Positions 35,260-44,079 of a stretch of DNA of 64,000 bases are shown here, piece by piece (position 1 is the stretch's first letter; the number at the start of each line of letters is the position of its first letter). The DNA lies in contig NZ_CP032405.1 in assembly GCF_016806065.1 (NCBI RefSeq), positions 1,392,001 to 1,456,000 of the forward strand, written 5' to 3'. Made by a program: the position numbers and the translations under genes. The notes under the pieces are model-generated. The model was given only the letters and a program-made list of their open reading frames with translations, searched no databases and was not told the DNA's origin. This DNA comes from Rhizobium rosettiformans (GTDB lineage: Bacteria > Pseudomonadota > Alphaproteobacteria > Rhizobiales > Rhizobiaceae).

Positions 35260-37879
35260 CGAGGATCCTCCTGATTTCGGGGCGGCACGAGCCGCAATTG
35301 GTGCCGGCGGCTAGCGCGTCTCCGACAGCCTCGACGGATCGGCAGCCGTGATCAATGGCGCGGCGGATGTCATTGACGCCAACCGAGAAGCAAGCGCAGA
35401 CGATCGCGCCGCGATCGGGTCTGTTCGTTTCGGGGCGCCCCGCAACCAGCCTGCAGCGCGCGAGACGGTCACCATGATCGACATTCAACTGGTCGACAGC
35501 CCATTGCCGGGAAACCGCAACAGGCGCCCGGGAGACGAAAAGCGCGGCCAGCAGATCAGTGCCGTCAAAGGCAAGGATGCGGCTGTCACCCGACGTCGAG
35601 TCGACGTAGGCAACCATGTCGACATCTGCGCCAAGTTCGAGGCTTCTCGAAAGCCACGCCCCAAAGCCGCCATCCGGTTCGTCTCCGGCGAGCTCCAGTC
35701 GATAGCCGCCTTCAGTCTTTGCCATGGCCCAATAGGAAAACGGCAGGTTGGACGGCTTGTTGCGCGTCACCAGAAATGCGTGGAGGCGTGCCGAGTAGCG
35801 TTCAAGCAAAACACGCGCCTGTTTCAGGGCCGGCTGCCCGGAAATCGGATCGGTGAGCGACGGCACCAGGGTGTCGACGCGGGCTGCCGAGGCGGTCTCG
35901 TCGCTCCAATGCATTGGAACGAAGAGCGATCCGCGCGACTGCCGGTCGCTGAGCAAGGCCCGGACGATGACCTCTCGTCCGCCCTGGCCAGTGACACGAA
36001 CCAGGTCGGCATGCCCGACCCCATGGTCGGCGGCGTCGAATGGATGGATTTCGCAATAGGGTTCCGCCATGTGAGCGGAAAGCCGCGCACTTTTGCCGGT
36101 GCGGGTCATGGTGTGCCAATGGTCGCGCACCCGCCCGGTGTTCAGAATGAAACCGTCTTCCTGGGAGGCCACGGCCGCTTGCACGGGCGCGAACCGCGCC
36201 TTGCCATCTGGATGGTAGAAGCGACCATTGCCGAAGAAACGCTCCGGCGCCTCACCGGTTGCCGGCCGAGGCCATTGGAACGGACGAAGATCGTCATACT
36301 GATCCTCGTCGATCCCAGCGAAGGCACCGATGTCGAAATCTCTGGTGCCTTTGTTTTCAAAACTGGACAGAGCCGCGTGCTCCGCGAAGATATCGACCGG
36401 CGAAGCGAAATCGAAAGCGCGGGTAAATCCCATGCGCTTGGCGACTTCGGTAATATGCCACCAATCCGGCCTTGCCTCGCCGGGTGCGGACAGAAACGCT
36501 CGCTGGCGGGAAATGCGCCGCTCGGAATTGGTCACCGTGCCGGATTTCTCGCCCCATCCCGTCGCCGGGAGAAGGACATGCGCCAGACGCCCCGTGTCCG
36601 TATCTCCCTGCATGTCCGAGACGACGACAAAGGGACAGGCTTCGATGGCAGCCTTCACCTTGTCGGCGTCCGGCATGGAAACCACGGGATTGGTGGACAT
36701 GATCCAGAGCGCCTTGATCCGACCGTCTGCCACGGCATCGAACATGTCCACGGCCTTGAGCCCCGGGCGGTCGGCAATGCGTGGTGCCCCCCAGAAGCGC
36801 TGAACCCGATCACGGTGATCGGCATTCTCAATCGCCATGTGCGCTGCGAGCATATTGGCAAGGCCACCGACCTCCCGACCGCCCATGGCATTCGGCTGGC
36901 CGGTCAGCGAGAAAGGCCCCATCCCCGGTCGCCCGATACGCCCGGTCGCCAAATGACAGTTGATGATCGCATTGACCTTGTCGGTCCCGACCGAGGACTG
37001 ATTGACCCCCTGGCTGTAGCAGGTGACGACACGTTCCGTGTCCGCGAACAGCCAGAAGAACTGCCGGATTGACAGTCCGGAGAGGCCCGTCACCTCCGAA
37101 AGCGCAGCCATCGATTGAGGCGATGCCGCAATCAGCGCTTCGGCGAACCCTGAAGTATGTGCCCCGACAAAGGCTTCGTCGATCCGGTTGGTCTCGGCAA
37201 GATGCGCAAGCAGCCCATTGAACAGGGCGACATCTCCGTCCGGACGCACGGCAAGATGGAGATCGGCAATGTCGGAAGTCGCGGTCCGACGCGGATCGAT
37301 CACGACCACCTTCATCGTCGGCCGGGACGCCTTGGCAGCGGCGATGCGCTGGTAAAGCACCGGATGACACCAGGCGAGGTTCGACCCGACGAGAACCACC
37401 AGGTCGGCGAGCTCGAGATCCTCGTAGGTTCCGGGCACCGTATCCGATCCAAAGGCGCGGCGGTGTCCCGCAACCGAGGACGCCATGCACAGCCTGGAAT
37501 TCGTGTCGATGTTGCCGGAACCGATGAAACCCTTCATCAGCTTGTTGGCGACATAGTAGTCCTCTGTCAGCAACTGGCCGGAGACGTAAAAGGCCACCGA
37601 GTCCGGTCCATGGGAAGCGATCGTATCGCTGAAGCGCTCGACGACCAAGTCTAGTGCCGCATCCCAGCTCGACCGCTGCCCGTGTATTGTCGGGTAGAGT
37701 GCGCGTCCGTCCAGGTCCAGAGTCTCGGCCAGAGCCGATCCCTTGGAACACAATTTTCCGAAGTTCGCCGGATGCTCGGGGTCGCCCCTTACGGTAAAAA
37801 TACCCGCCTCGTCGACGCTTGCGATGACACCGCAGCCGACGCCGCAATAGGGGCACGTAGTGCGGGTTTCGCAGGCCAT
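35231..37879 (-). CDS. nasA: Assimilatory nitrate reductase, catalytic subunit
   Basis: An 882-residue molybdopterin oxidoreductase. The N-terminus carries the [4Fe-4S] site (CPYCGVGCGV, residues 9-18, and LCSKG near 46); the Mo-bis-MGD domains follow (SSVAGHRRAFGSDTVPGTYE, GVNQSSVGTDKVNAI, TGQPNAMGGREVGG). The C-terminus has an extra BFD-like [2Fe-2S] domain (IVCACFSVGVNDIRRAI, GTNCGSCRPEIRRIL), as in NasA-type enzymes that take electrons from NADH- or ferredoxin-linked partners. It reduces nitrate to nitrite in the cytoplasm. ATG 37879 (MACETRTT) is used; a frame extension to 37972 overlaps nirD. It starts 4 bp after the nirD stop. Confidence 0.96.
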   Translation of the reverse strand: MACETRTTCPYCGVGCGVIASVDEAGIFTVRGDPEHPANFGKLCSKGSALAETLDLDGRALYPTIHGQRSSWDAALDLVVERFSDTIASHGPDSVAFYVSGQLLTEDYYVANKLMKGFIGSGNIDTNSRLCMASSVAGHRRAFGSDTVPGTYEDLELADLVVLVGSNLAWCHPVLYQRIAAAKASRPTMKVVVIDPRRTATSDIADLHLAVRPDGDVALFNGLLAHLAETNRIDEAFVGAHTSGFAEALIAASPQSMAALSEVTGLSGLSIRQFFWLFADTERVVTCYSQGVNQSSVGTDKVNAIINCHLATGRIGRPGMGPFSLTGQPNAMGGREVGGLANMLAAHMAIENADHRDRVQRFWGAPRIADRPGLKAVDMFDAVADGRIKALWIMSTNPVVSMPDADKVKAAIEACPFVVVSDMQGDTDTGRLAHVLLPATGWGEKSGTVTNSERRISRQRAFLSAPGEARPDWWHITEVAKRMGFTRAFDFASPVDIFAEHAALSSFENKGTRDFDIGAFAGIDEDQYDDLRPFQWPRPATGEAPERFFGNGRFYHPDGKARFAPVQAAVASQEDGFILNTGRVRDHWHTMTRTGKSARLSAHMAEPYCEIHPFDAADHGVGHADLVRVTGQGGREVIVRALLSDRQSRGSLFVPMHWSDETASAARVDTLVPSLTDPISGQPALKQARVLLERYSARLHAFLVTRNKPSNLPFSYWAMAKTEGGYRLELAGDEPDGGFGAWLSRSLELGADVDMVAYVDSTSGDSRILAFDGTDLLAALFVSRAPVAVSRQWAVDQLNVDHGDRLARCRLVAGRPETNRPDRGAIVCACFSVGVNDIRRAIDHGCRSVEAVGDALAAGTNCGSCRPEIRRILDAQPLLAAE

Positions 37880-37883
37880 GGGT

Positions 37884-38213
37884 TCACTCCGCCGCCACAA
37901 GGACGCTCTCAAGCGCGATCGATAGCTGGCCATCGATATTGCGGATCGGAATGGTGCGCACTGCACCTTCATCGGCCCCGAGTGCCTTACCCGTCTCCAG
38001 CGAGATGACCCAGTTGTGCAAAGGGCAGGTGACGGAAGCGCCGTGCACGATTCCTTGCGTCAGGGGACCGCCCTTGTGGGGGCAATGGTCCTCGATCGCA
38101 TAAACCTCATTCTCGGCGGTACGAAACACGCCGATCTTGCCCTGCGGGGTCTTCACGCAACGGGCACCGCGCAGGGGGATATCATTGATCGTGCCGATGG
38201 CGATCCAGTTCAT
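37884..38213 (-). CDS. nirD: Nitrite reductase small subunit with Rieske ligands
   Basis: A 109-residue NirD protein. It keeps the four Rieske [2Fe-2S] ligands: C44 and H46 in DHCPHKGG, and C63 and H66 in TCPLHNW; enterobacterial NirD has lost these, so this subunit may carry electrons. It pairs with NirB in NADH-dependent nitrite reduction to ammonium. The start at 38213 follows a GGAGCATG-like ribosome binding site; the upstream 142-bp gap to nirB holds a RIME repeat. The stop is 4 bp before nasA. Confidence 0.93.
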   Translation of the reverse strand: MNWIAIGTINDIPLRGARCVKTPQGKIGVFRTAENEVYAIEDHCPHKGGPLTQGIVHGASVTCPLHNWVISLETGKALGADEGAVRTIPIRNIDGQLSIALESVLVAAE

Positions 38214-38240
38214 GGGGCATGCTCCTTGTTGTTCAACATT

Positions 38241-38355
38241 CACCCTCCCCTTGAGGGGGAGGGTCGGACCGAAGGTCCGGGGTGGGGTGATAAGCTGCAA
38301 TGATCGATCACCCCACCCGCGCGTTCCGCGCGACCTCCCCCTCAAGGGGAGGTGT
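38241..38355. repeat. RIME-type palindromic mosaic repeat between nirB and nirD
   Basis: About 115 bp composed of nested inverted repeats: ACCCTCCCC / GGGGAGGGT at the left, CGGACC-GAA-GGTCCG, GTGGGGTGAT / ATCACCCCAC spanning the middle, CGCGCG / CGCGCG, and ACCTCCCC / GGGGAGGT at the right. The ends also pair with each other. Composition and layout match the rhizobial intergenic mosaic elements (RIME). It abuts the nirB stop codon (38356) and lies inside the nas operon transcript, where it would form a stable RNA structure. Confidence 0.85.
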
Positions 38356-40809
38356 TCACTCCGCTGCCGCTGAAAATCCGACGGTAGCCATGGGCTTGAA
38401 CTCGTGTTTGTCCTTGCCGGAGACACGCTCCGACCACGGGTCGACCTGGGCGAACTTCTGAGAGAACACGAAGCGCTCGTAATAGGCGCGCCGCTTGTCA
38501 TGGTCCTCCATGATCTGGCGGCGGATCTCGTCATGGCCGATGCGTTTCGCCCATTTGTAGATCCGCTCGAGATAGCGGCCCTGCTCGCGATACATCTGGG
38601 TGAGCGCCACGATATGCTCCAGCGCCTCGTCCTCGGTCTTCACCTGACCCAGGACATCGGTGCCCTTGATGTCGAGGCCGGCGGCGCCCGCGAAGTGGAT
38701 CTCGAAACCAGAGTCGACGCAGATCACGCCGATATCCTTGCAGGTCGCCTCCGCGCAGTTGCGCGGACAGCCAGAGACGGCGAGCTTGAGTTTGGCGGGC
38801 GTCCAGGAGCCCCACATGAACTTCTCGAGACGAATGCCAAGCCCGGTCGAATCCTGCGTGCCGAAGCGACACCAGTCCGAGCCGACGCAGGTCTTCACGG
38901 TTCTGAGGCCCTTGGCATAGGCCTGGCCGGAGACAAAGCCGGCCTTGCCGAGATCGGCCCAGACGGCGGGCAGGTCTTCCTTCTCGATGCCGAGTAGATC
39001 GATGCGCTGGCCGCCGGTCACCTTCACCATCGGGATCTCGAACTTGTCGACGACATCGGCAATCGCGCGCAGTTCGGCAGAATTGGTCACGCCGCCCCAC
39101 ATGCGCGGCACAACGGAATAGGTGCCGTCCTTCTGGATGTTGGCGTGCACACGCTCATTGATGAACCGCGACTGGTAGTCATCGGCATATTCATCCGGCC
39201 AGTCTGAGACGAGATAATAATTGAGTGCTGGTCGGCATTTGGCGCAGCCGCAGGAGGTCTTCCATTCCAGTTCCTGCATCACGGCCGGGATCGTTTTTAA
39301 TCCCTTGGCCTTGATCAGACGACGGACATCGTCATGGCCAAGCTCGGTGCAACTGCACATGGGCGTGACAGCGGCTGGGTTGTAGGCATCCCCAAGGGTC
39401 AGGGACATCAGCTGCTCGACGAGACCCGTGCAGTTGCCGCAGGAGGCGGATGCCTTGGTATGCGCCCTGACGCCGTCCAGCGTCGTCAACCCCTTGCCCG
39501 TAATGGCGCCCGTGATCTTGCCCTTGCAGACGCCGTTGCAGCCGCAGATTTCCGCATCATCCGGCAAGGCTGCAACGGCCGCCATAGGGTCCAGCGGAGA
39601 CCCTCCCTGATAGGACTGGCCAAAAATCAGTGTCTCCCGCATGGCGGAGATATCGGTCTGCTTCTTCAGGAGATCGAAGAACCACGAGCCGTCGGCTGTT
39701 TCGCCGTAGAGAACCGCGCCGATGATCCGGTTGTCCTTCAGCACCAGACGCTTGTAGACGCCTGCACTTGCATCGCGCAGCACGATTTCCTCTCGATCGG
39801 GCGCCTCGGCGAAGTCGCCGGCCGAGAACAGGTTGATGCCGGTGACCTTGAGCTTCGTATTGACCACCGAACCCTGATACTCGGCATTCCCGCCGGTCAG
39901 GCGATCCGCGAGAACGCGGGCGCTTTCGTAAAGCGGCGCAACGAGGCCATAGCAGACCCCGCGATGTTCGGCGCATTCCCCGAGTGAGTAAATCGAGGCA
40001 TCCGAGGTCATCATGCCGTCATCGACCACAATGCCCCTGTTGACCGCGAGCCCCGCATCCTTGGCAAGCTGGGATGCCGGACGGATGCCGACTGCCATGA
40101 TCACCATGTCGCCGGAAATCACCCTGCCGTCTTCGAGTTCAACCCCTTCTACCCTGTCGCTGCCGAGGATCTGTTTCGTATTCGCCTTGGTGATGATCTC
40201 GATGCCGCGCTCCGCGAGCGCCTTTTCGAGGAGGTAGGCGGCAGCCGGATCGAGCTGGCGTTCCATGATCGTCGGCATCAGGTGGATGACGGTCACCTCC
40301 ATCCCCTGACGCTTCAGGCCATAGGCCGCTTCGAGCCCGAGAAGACCTCCGCCGATGACGATTGCCCGTCCCTTGGCCTTGGCGATTTCCAGCATCTTCT
40401 CGACATCGTCGAGATCGCGATAGGCAAGAACGCCGGGTAATTGATGGCCGGGTACCGGGATGATGAAAGGCAAAGATCCCGTCGCTATGACCAGCTTGTC
40501 ATAGGAGACCGTAATCCCGTTTGCCGATGTCACCGTCTTTGTCTGCCGGTCGATCTCGGTGACCTTGGCGCCCTTGTGCAGCGTCACGCCATGCGCCGCA
40601 TACCAGGCGTCATCGTGGATGACGATATCCTCATAGGCCTTCTCGCCCGAGAGCACCGGTGAGAGCATGATACGGTCGTAATTGACCCGTGGCTCGGCAT
40701 TGAAGATCGTCACGTCGTAGAGGCCGGGCGCTCTTTCGAACAGTTCTTCCAGCATGCGGCCGGGCGCCATGCCATTGCCGATAATGACCAGTTTCTCTGC
40801 CATTGACAT
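38356..40809 (-). CDS. nirB: NADH-dependent assimilatory nitrite reductase, large subunit
   Basis: An 817-residue NirB. N-terminal FAD/NAD(P) domains (KLVIIGNGMAPGRMLEEL; GRAIVIGGGLLGLEAAYGL near 145), then two BFD-like [2Fe-2S] regions (ICGCNGVCKGKI, ASCGNCTGLVE around residues 420-470; CSCTELGHDDVRRLI and CGCAKCRPALNYYL to 545), then the ferredoxin-like and siroheme/[4Fe-4S] domains with KTCVGSDWCRFGTQDS (about residue 640) and SGCPRNCAEA (about 680). It makes ammonium from nitrite by six-electron reduction. The ATG at 40809 overlaps the nrtD stop by one base (TGATG); a second ATG two codons later is also possible. Confidence 0.97.
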   Translation of the reverse strand: MSMAEKLVIIGNGMAPGRMLEELFERAPGLYDVTIFNAEPRVNYDRIMLSPVLSGEKAYEDIVIHDDAWYAAHGVTLHKGAKVTEIDRQTKTVTSANGITVSYDKLVIATGSLPFIIPVPGHQLPGVLAYRDLDDVEKMLEIAKAKGRAIVIGGGLLGLEAAYGLKRQGMEVTVIHLMPTIMERQLDPAAAYLLEKALAERGIEIITKANTKQILGSDRVEGVELEDGRVISGDMVIMAVGIRPASQLAKDAGLAVNRGIVVDDGMMTSDASIYSLGECAEHRGVCYGLVAPLYESARVLADRLTGGNAEYQGSVVNTKLKVTGINLFSAGDFAEAPDREEIVLRDASAGVYKRLVLKDNRIIGAVLYGETADGSWFFDLLKKQTDISAMRETLIFGQSYQGGSPLDPMAAVAALPDDAEICGCNGVCKGKITGAITGKGLTTLDGVRAHTKASASCGNCTGLVEQLMSLTLGDAYNPAAVTPMCSCTELGHDDVRRLIKAKGLKTIPAVMQELEWKTSCGCAKCRPALNYYLVSDWPDEYADDYQSRFINERVHANIQKDGTYSVVPRMWGGVTNSAELRAIADVVDKFEIPMVKVTGGQRIDLLGIEKEDLPAVWADLGKAGFVSGQAYAKGLRTVKTCVGSDWCRFGTQDSTGLGIRLEKFMWGSWTPAKLKLAVSGCPRNCAEATCKDIGVICVDSGFEIHFAGAAGLDIKGTDVLGQVKTEDEALEHIVALTQMYREQGRYLERIYKWAKRIGHDEIRRQIMEDHDKRRAYYERFVFSQKFAQVDPWSERVSGKDKHEFKPMATVGFSAAAE

Positions 40810-41606
40810 CACTCCGCAGCTTCCACGAAGCGATGGCGCTCGTAGAGGAATTTCAATACGGCCTCGCGGCACTTGAGATAGGTCCGGTCGGAGGCAAGCT
40901 CGATCCGATTCCGGGGACGTGCGATCGGCACCTCCAGGATCTCGCCGATCCGGGCAGCCGGTCCGTTGGTCATCATCACGATCCGGTCGGAGAGCAGCAC
41001 CGCCTCGTCGACATCATGCGTGATCATGATCATCGTATTGCCGAGCCGGCCATGGATCTCCATGACCGCATCCTGCAGATGCGCGCGCGTCAGGGCGTCG
41101 AGCGCACCGAAGGGCTCGTCGAGCAGCAGCACCTTGGGCTCCATCGACAGGGCACGGGCAATGCCGACACGTTGCTTCATGCCCCCGGAGATTTCGGCCG
41201 GCCGCTTGTCCTTGGCATGTGCCATCTGCACCAGGTCGAGATTGTGCATGACCCAGTCATGCTTTTCAGCCTTCGTCTTGCGTCCGGAGAACACCTTGGA
41301 AACAGCCAGATTGACGTTCTCGTAAACGGTGAGCCAGGGCAGCAGCGAATGGTTCTGGAAGACCACGGCACGGTCTGGCCCCGGGGCGTTGACCTCCAGG
41401 TTTTCAAGGAGAACTGCACCTGCGCTTACCCGCGTAAGCCCGGCAATGAGATTGAGCAGCGTCGACTTTCCGCAGCCGGAATGGCCGATGATCGAGACGA
41501 ATTCGCCCTTGTCGATAGTAAGCGTGATGTCCTTCAGAACCTCGGTGCGGACCCCGCCACGCTCGAAGCTTTTGTCGATGTGGTCGATCTTGAGATAGCT
41601 GGACAT
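40809..41606 (-). CDS. nrtD: Nitrate ABC transporter ATPase
   Basis: A 265-residue ATPase of the NrtD/SsuB/TauB type: Walker A GHSGCGKST, Q-loop VVFQNHSLLPWLTVYENV, signature ISGGMKQRVGIARAL, Walker B VLLLDEPFGALD, and MIMITHDVDEAVLLSDRI. Only one ATPase gene is present and it lacks the sensory C-terminal domain of cyanobacterial NrtC, so it presumably works as a homodimer. ATG 41606 is chosen; the frame extension to 41684 overlaps nrtB. Import of nitrate is unidirectional and ATP-dependent. Confidence 0.95.
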   Translation of the reverse strand: MSSYLKIDHIDKSFERGGVRTEVLKDITLTIDKGEFVSIIGHSGCGKSTLLNLIAGLTRVSAGAVLLENLEVNAPGPDRAVVFQNHSLLPWLTVYENVNLAVSKVFSGRKTKAEKHDWVMHNLDLVQMAHAKDKRPAEISGGMKQRVGIARALSMEPKVLLLDEPFGALDALTRAHLQDAVMEIHGRLGNTMIMITHDVDEAVLLSDRIVMMTNGPAARIGEILEVPIARPRNRIELASDRTYLKCREAVLKFLYERHRFVEAAE

Positions 41607-41619
41607 GATGGCGTCCCCC

Positions 41620-42516
41620 TCAGTTCTTGGCTGTGCCACGGGTGACGACGCTGCCGAGCAGGGCGACGAGCTTGTCGAGGACAAAGCCGGTCACGCCGAT
41701 ATAGACGAGCGCCACGATGATGTCGGAGAGGCGCGAGGAATTCCACGCATCCCAGATGAAGAAGCCGATACCGACGCCGCCGGTGAGCATTTCGGCTGCA
41801 ACGATGGCGAGCCAAGAGAGGCCGACGCCGATCCTGAGGCCGGTGAAGATGTATGGCGCTGCAGCCGGCACCATGATCCGCACGAAGAATTCCAGCGGAT
41901 TGAGGCGCAAGACGCGGGCGATGTTGCGATAGTCATCGGGAATGTTGCGCACGCCGACCGCGGTGTTGATGATGACAGGCCAGATCGACGTGATGAAGAT
42001 AACGAAAATCGCGGAGGGATTGCTGTCCTGAAAGGCCGCAAGCGAGAGCGGCAGCCAGGCGAGCGGTGGTACGGTGCGCAGGATCTGGAAGATCGGATCA
42101 AGGCCACGCATGGCCCAGATGGACTGCCCGACGACGGCACCGAGGAAGACGCCGACCACGGCGGCAAGGCCAAAGCCCATGGCGACACGTTCCAGCGATG
42201 TCAAAACCCGCCAGGCGAGCCCGATATCCTGCGAGCCGTATTCGAAGAATGGGTAGGCGATCAGATCGTAACTGTCGGCCCAGACCTGGGAAGGCGACGG
42301 CAATGTCGCGCCGGGCTGCGAACAGGCGATCTGCCAGATGGTGAGAAGCACCAGCGTGACCACGAGCGGGGGCAGTATATTGCGCAAGACATCGGCGCCG
42401 GCCCGCTTCAGATCGATTTTCGGCGTCGCGCGCCTGGCCAGGTGAACGACGGTTCCGGTCCGGTCCGGGGAGACGGCGATCGCCTCTGTCTCTGCTTTTC
42501 GGGCGGTTGCGGGCAT
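41620..42516 (-). CDS. nrtB: Nitrate ABC transporter permease
   Basis: A 298-residue permease with a 45-residue cytoplasmic N-terminus and six helices (ILPPLVVTLVLLTIWQIACS is helix 1). The EAA loop is IPDDYRNIARVLRLNPLEFF (around residues 185-204), followed by the family stretch PYIFTGLRIGVGLSWLAIVA. The start at 42516 follows nrtA by 88 bp; that gap contains the inverted repeat AAGGCCCTGCG / CGCAGGGCCTT (about 42564-42593), probably a processing or partial-termination hairpin that keeps the binding protein in excess. Confidence 0.94.
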   Translation of the reverse strand: MPATARKAETEAIAVSPDRTGTVVHLARRATPKIDLKRAGADVLRNILPPLVVTLVLLTIWQIACSQPGATLPSPSQVWADSYDLIAYPFFEYGSQDIGLAWRVLTSLERVAMGFGLAAVVGVFLGAVVGQSIWAMRGLDPIFQILRTVPPLAWLPLSLAAFQDSNPSAIFVIFITSIWPVIINTAVGVRNIPDDYRNIARVLRLNPLEFFVRIMVPAAAPYIFTGLRIGVGLSWLAIVAAEMLTGGVGIGFFIWDAWNSSRLSDIIVALVYIGVTGFVLDKLVALLGSVVTRGTAKN

Positions 42517-42604
42517 GTGTTTTTCCTCTGCGCGTGTCGAAAGGGAGTTGTTCTTGCCTCCGAAGGCCCTGCGAGTACCGCAGGGCCTTCGGAAATGGCG
42601 CGCG

Positions 42605-43903
42605 TCAGGCGCTCGCCTTGATGGCGAGGCTGTCGAGATAAGCCTGCGGATTGTCGGGGTCGAAGACCTTGCCGTCGAAGAAGGTTTCCGGACCACGCGA
42701 GGCGGAGGACGGAATGTCGGCAGCTGCGACGCCGAGTTCCTTGGCGGCCTCGCGCCAGATGTCCTCGCGGTTCACCTTGTCGATGAGCGCCTTGATGTCG
42801 GTGTCGGGCGCGAACTTGCCCCAGCGGACATTCTCGGTGAGGAACCAGGCGTCGTGGCTCTTGAACGGATAGGAGGCATGATCCTTCCAGAACTTCATCT
42901 CAAGCCCGGAGTTCTCGACCACGCGGCCGTTGCCGTAGTTGATCGTGCCTCTCAGGCGACCCACAACGTCCTTCGGCGGAACGTTGAACCATTGCCGCTT
43001 GCCGAGAATGTCGGACATCTCGTCCTTGTTATCCATGCTGTCGGCCCACATCTGGGCTTCCATCACGGCCATGAGAAGTGCCTTCGCGGCAATGGGGTTC
43101 TGTTCCACCCAGTCGGAGCGGAGGCCGAGCGCCTTTTCGGGATGCCCCTTCCAGAGTTCGCCGGTCGTACAGGCGGTGAAGCCGATATCCTGGTTGACCA
43201 GCTGCTCGTTCCAGGGCTCGCCCACACAGAAGGCATCCATGTTGCCGACCTTCATGTTGGCGACCATCTGCGGCGGGGGAACGACGATCGTCGACACGTC
43301 CTTGTCCGGGTCGATGCCGCCGGCGGCCAGCCAGTAGCGAATCCAGAGGTCGTGTGTGCCGCCCGGGAAGGTCATGGCCACCTTCACCTCGCCGCCGGCC
43401 GCCTTCTTGGCGGCAAAGACATCCCGCAGCTTGGATGCGTCGAGGCCGACGCCAGTCTCGGCATATTCCTTGGCGACCGAAATGCCCTGGCTGTCGAGGT
43501 TGAGGCGCGCGAGGATAGACATCGGCACCGGCACATTGTTCTGCGTCACCTTGCCGGCCGAGATCAGGTAGGGCATCGGGGTGAGAATATGCGCACCGTC
43601 GATCCCGTTCGAAGCGCCGCCGAGCACCAGATTGTCGCGGGTGGCACCCCAGGACGCCTGCTTCAGCACTTCGACCTCGGGCAGGCCGAACTTAGCGAAC
43701 AGCCCCTTTTCCTGGGCGATCACCAACGGTGCGGCATCGGTCAGCGCGATGAAGCCGAGCTTCGCCCCCTTCACCTCCGGCCCGGAGCCAGCCGCAAAGG
43801 CACCGAATGGAAAGGCCAGCTTCGCGGCACTGACGACGGCAGCTGCCGATGTAAGCTTCAGAAGCTGGCGGCGGGTGGTGCTCATTCCTGTAGTCTTCGT
43901 CAT
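42605..43903 (-). CDS. nrtA: Nitrate ABC transporter binding protein
   Basis: A 432-residue NrtA/CmpA-type periplasmic protein with a twin-arginine signal (STTRRQLLKLTSAAAVVSAA). Ligand-site stretches include LGFIALTDAAPLVIAQEKGL, VAMTFPGGTHDLWIRYWLAAGG (about residue 175) and DAFCVGEPWNEQLV. It is the first gene of the nas operon after the antitermination leader; the ATG at 43903 lies 40 bp beyond the end of the terminator's T-tract. It resembles NasS closely, except that NasS lacks a signal peptide. Confidence 0.95.
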   Translation of the reverse strand: MTKTTGMSTTRRQLLKLTSAAAVVSAAKLAFPFGAFAAGSGPEVKGAKLGFIALTDAAPLVIAQEKGLFAKFGLPEVEVLKQASWGATRDNLVLGGASNGIDGAHILTPMPYLISAGKVTQNNVPVPMSILARLNLDSQGISVAKEYAETGVGLDASKLRDVFAAKKAAGGEVKVAMTFPGGTHDLWIRYWLAAGGIDPDKDVSTIVVPPPQMVANMKVGNMDAFCVGEPWNEQLVNQDIGFTACTTGELWKGHPEKALGLRSDWVEQNPIAAKALLMAVMEAQMWADSMDNKDEMSDILGKRQWFNVPPKDVVGRLRGTINYGNGRVVENSGLEMKFWKDHASYPFKSHDAWFLTENVRWGKFAPDTDIKALIDKVNREDIWREAAKELGVAAADIPSSASRGPETFFDGKVFDPDNPQAYLDSLAIKASA

Positions 43904-43942
43904 TTTTTGTGCCCCTCTGGTGTGACGGAGATCCGGAAAAAC

Positions 43943-44007
43943 AAAAAAACGCCGCTCGGTGACTGCATCTGCGGGATCGAAGGATCCCGTGTGCAAACCA
44001 AGCGACG
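43943..44007 (-). terminator. Regulated intrinsic terminator in the nas leader
   Basis: On the minus strand the 11-base arms at 44007-43997 and 43960-43950 (CGTCGCTTGGT / ACCGAGCGGCG, two G-T pairs) enclose a TGCA/TGCA pair and an inner hairpin CGGGATC-CTTC-GATCCCG, and are followed at once by seven T. It lies upstream of nrtA and downstream of two small hairpins, so it would stop transcription unless antiterminated by NasT. Confidence 0.88.
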
Positions 44008-44021
44008 TCGGTGTCTCTGGT

Positions 44022-44064
44022 GAGCGCGCTTCAGGCGCTCTTTCGTCCGGTCGCCGTTGACCGG
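44022..44064 (-). promoter_or_regulatory. Two-hairpin ANTAR (NasT) recognition element
   Basis: Read on the minus strand, hairpin P1 is CCGGTC-AACGGC-GACCGG (44064-44047): a 6-bp stem with a hexaloop having A at position 1 and G at position 4, the hallmark of ANTAR-protein target RNAs. Hairpin P2 is GAGCGC-CTGAAGC-GCGCTC (44040-44022), a 6-bp stem with a seven-base loop. They are separated by six bases and followed 14 bases later by the intrinsic terminator. The inference is that free NasT binds here to allow read-through. Confidence 0.8.
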
Positions 44065-44079
44065 ATGTTTTTCAAGGAA

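Noticed and set aside
38241..38355. CRISPR-like or protein-binding repeat array
   Set aside because: The internal repeats are inverted, not direct, and there are no spacers; structure fits a RIME mosaic. No CRISPR array or cas gene was seen anywhere in the window.
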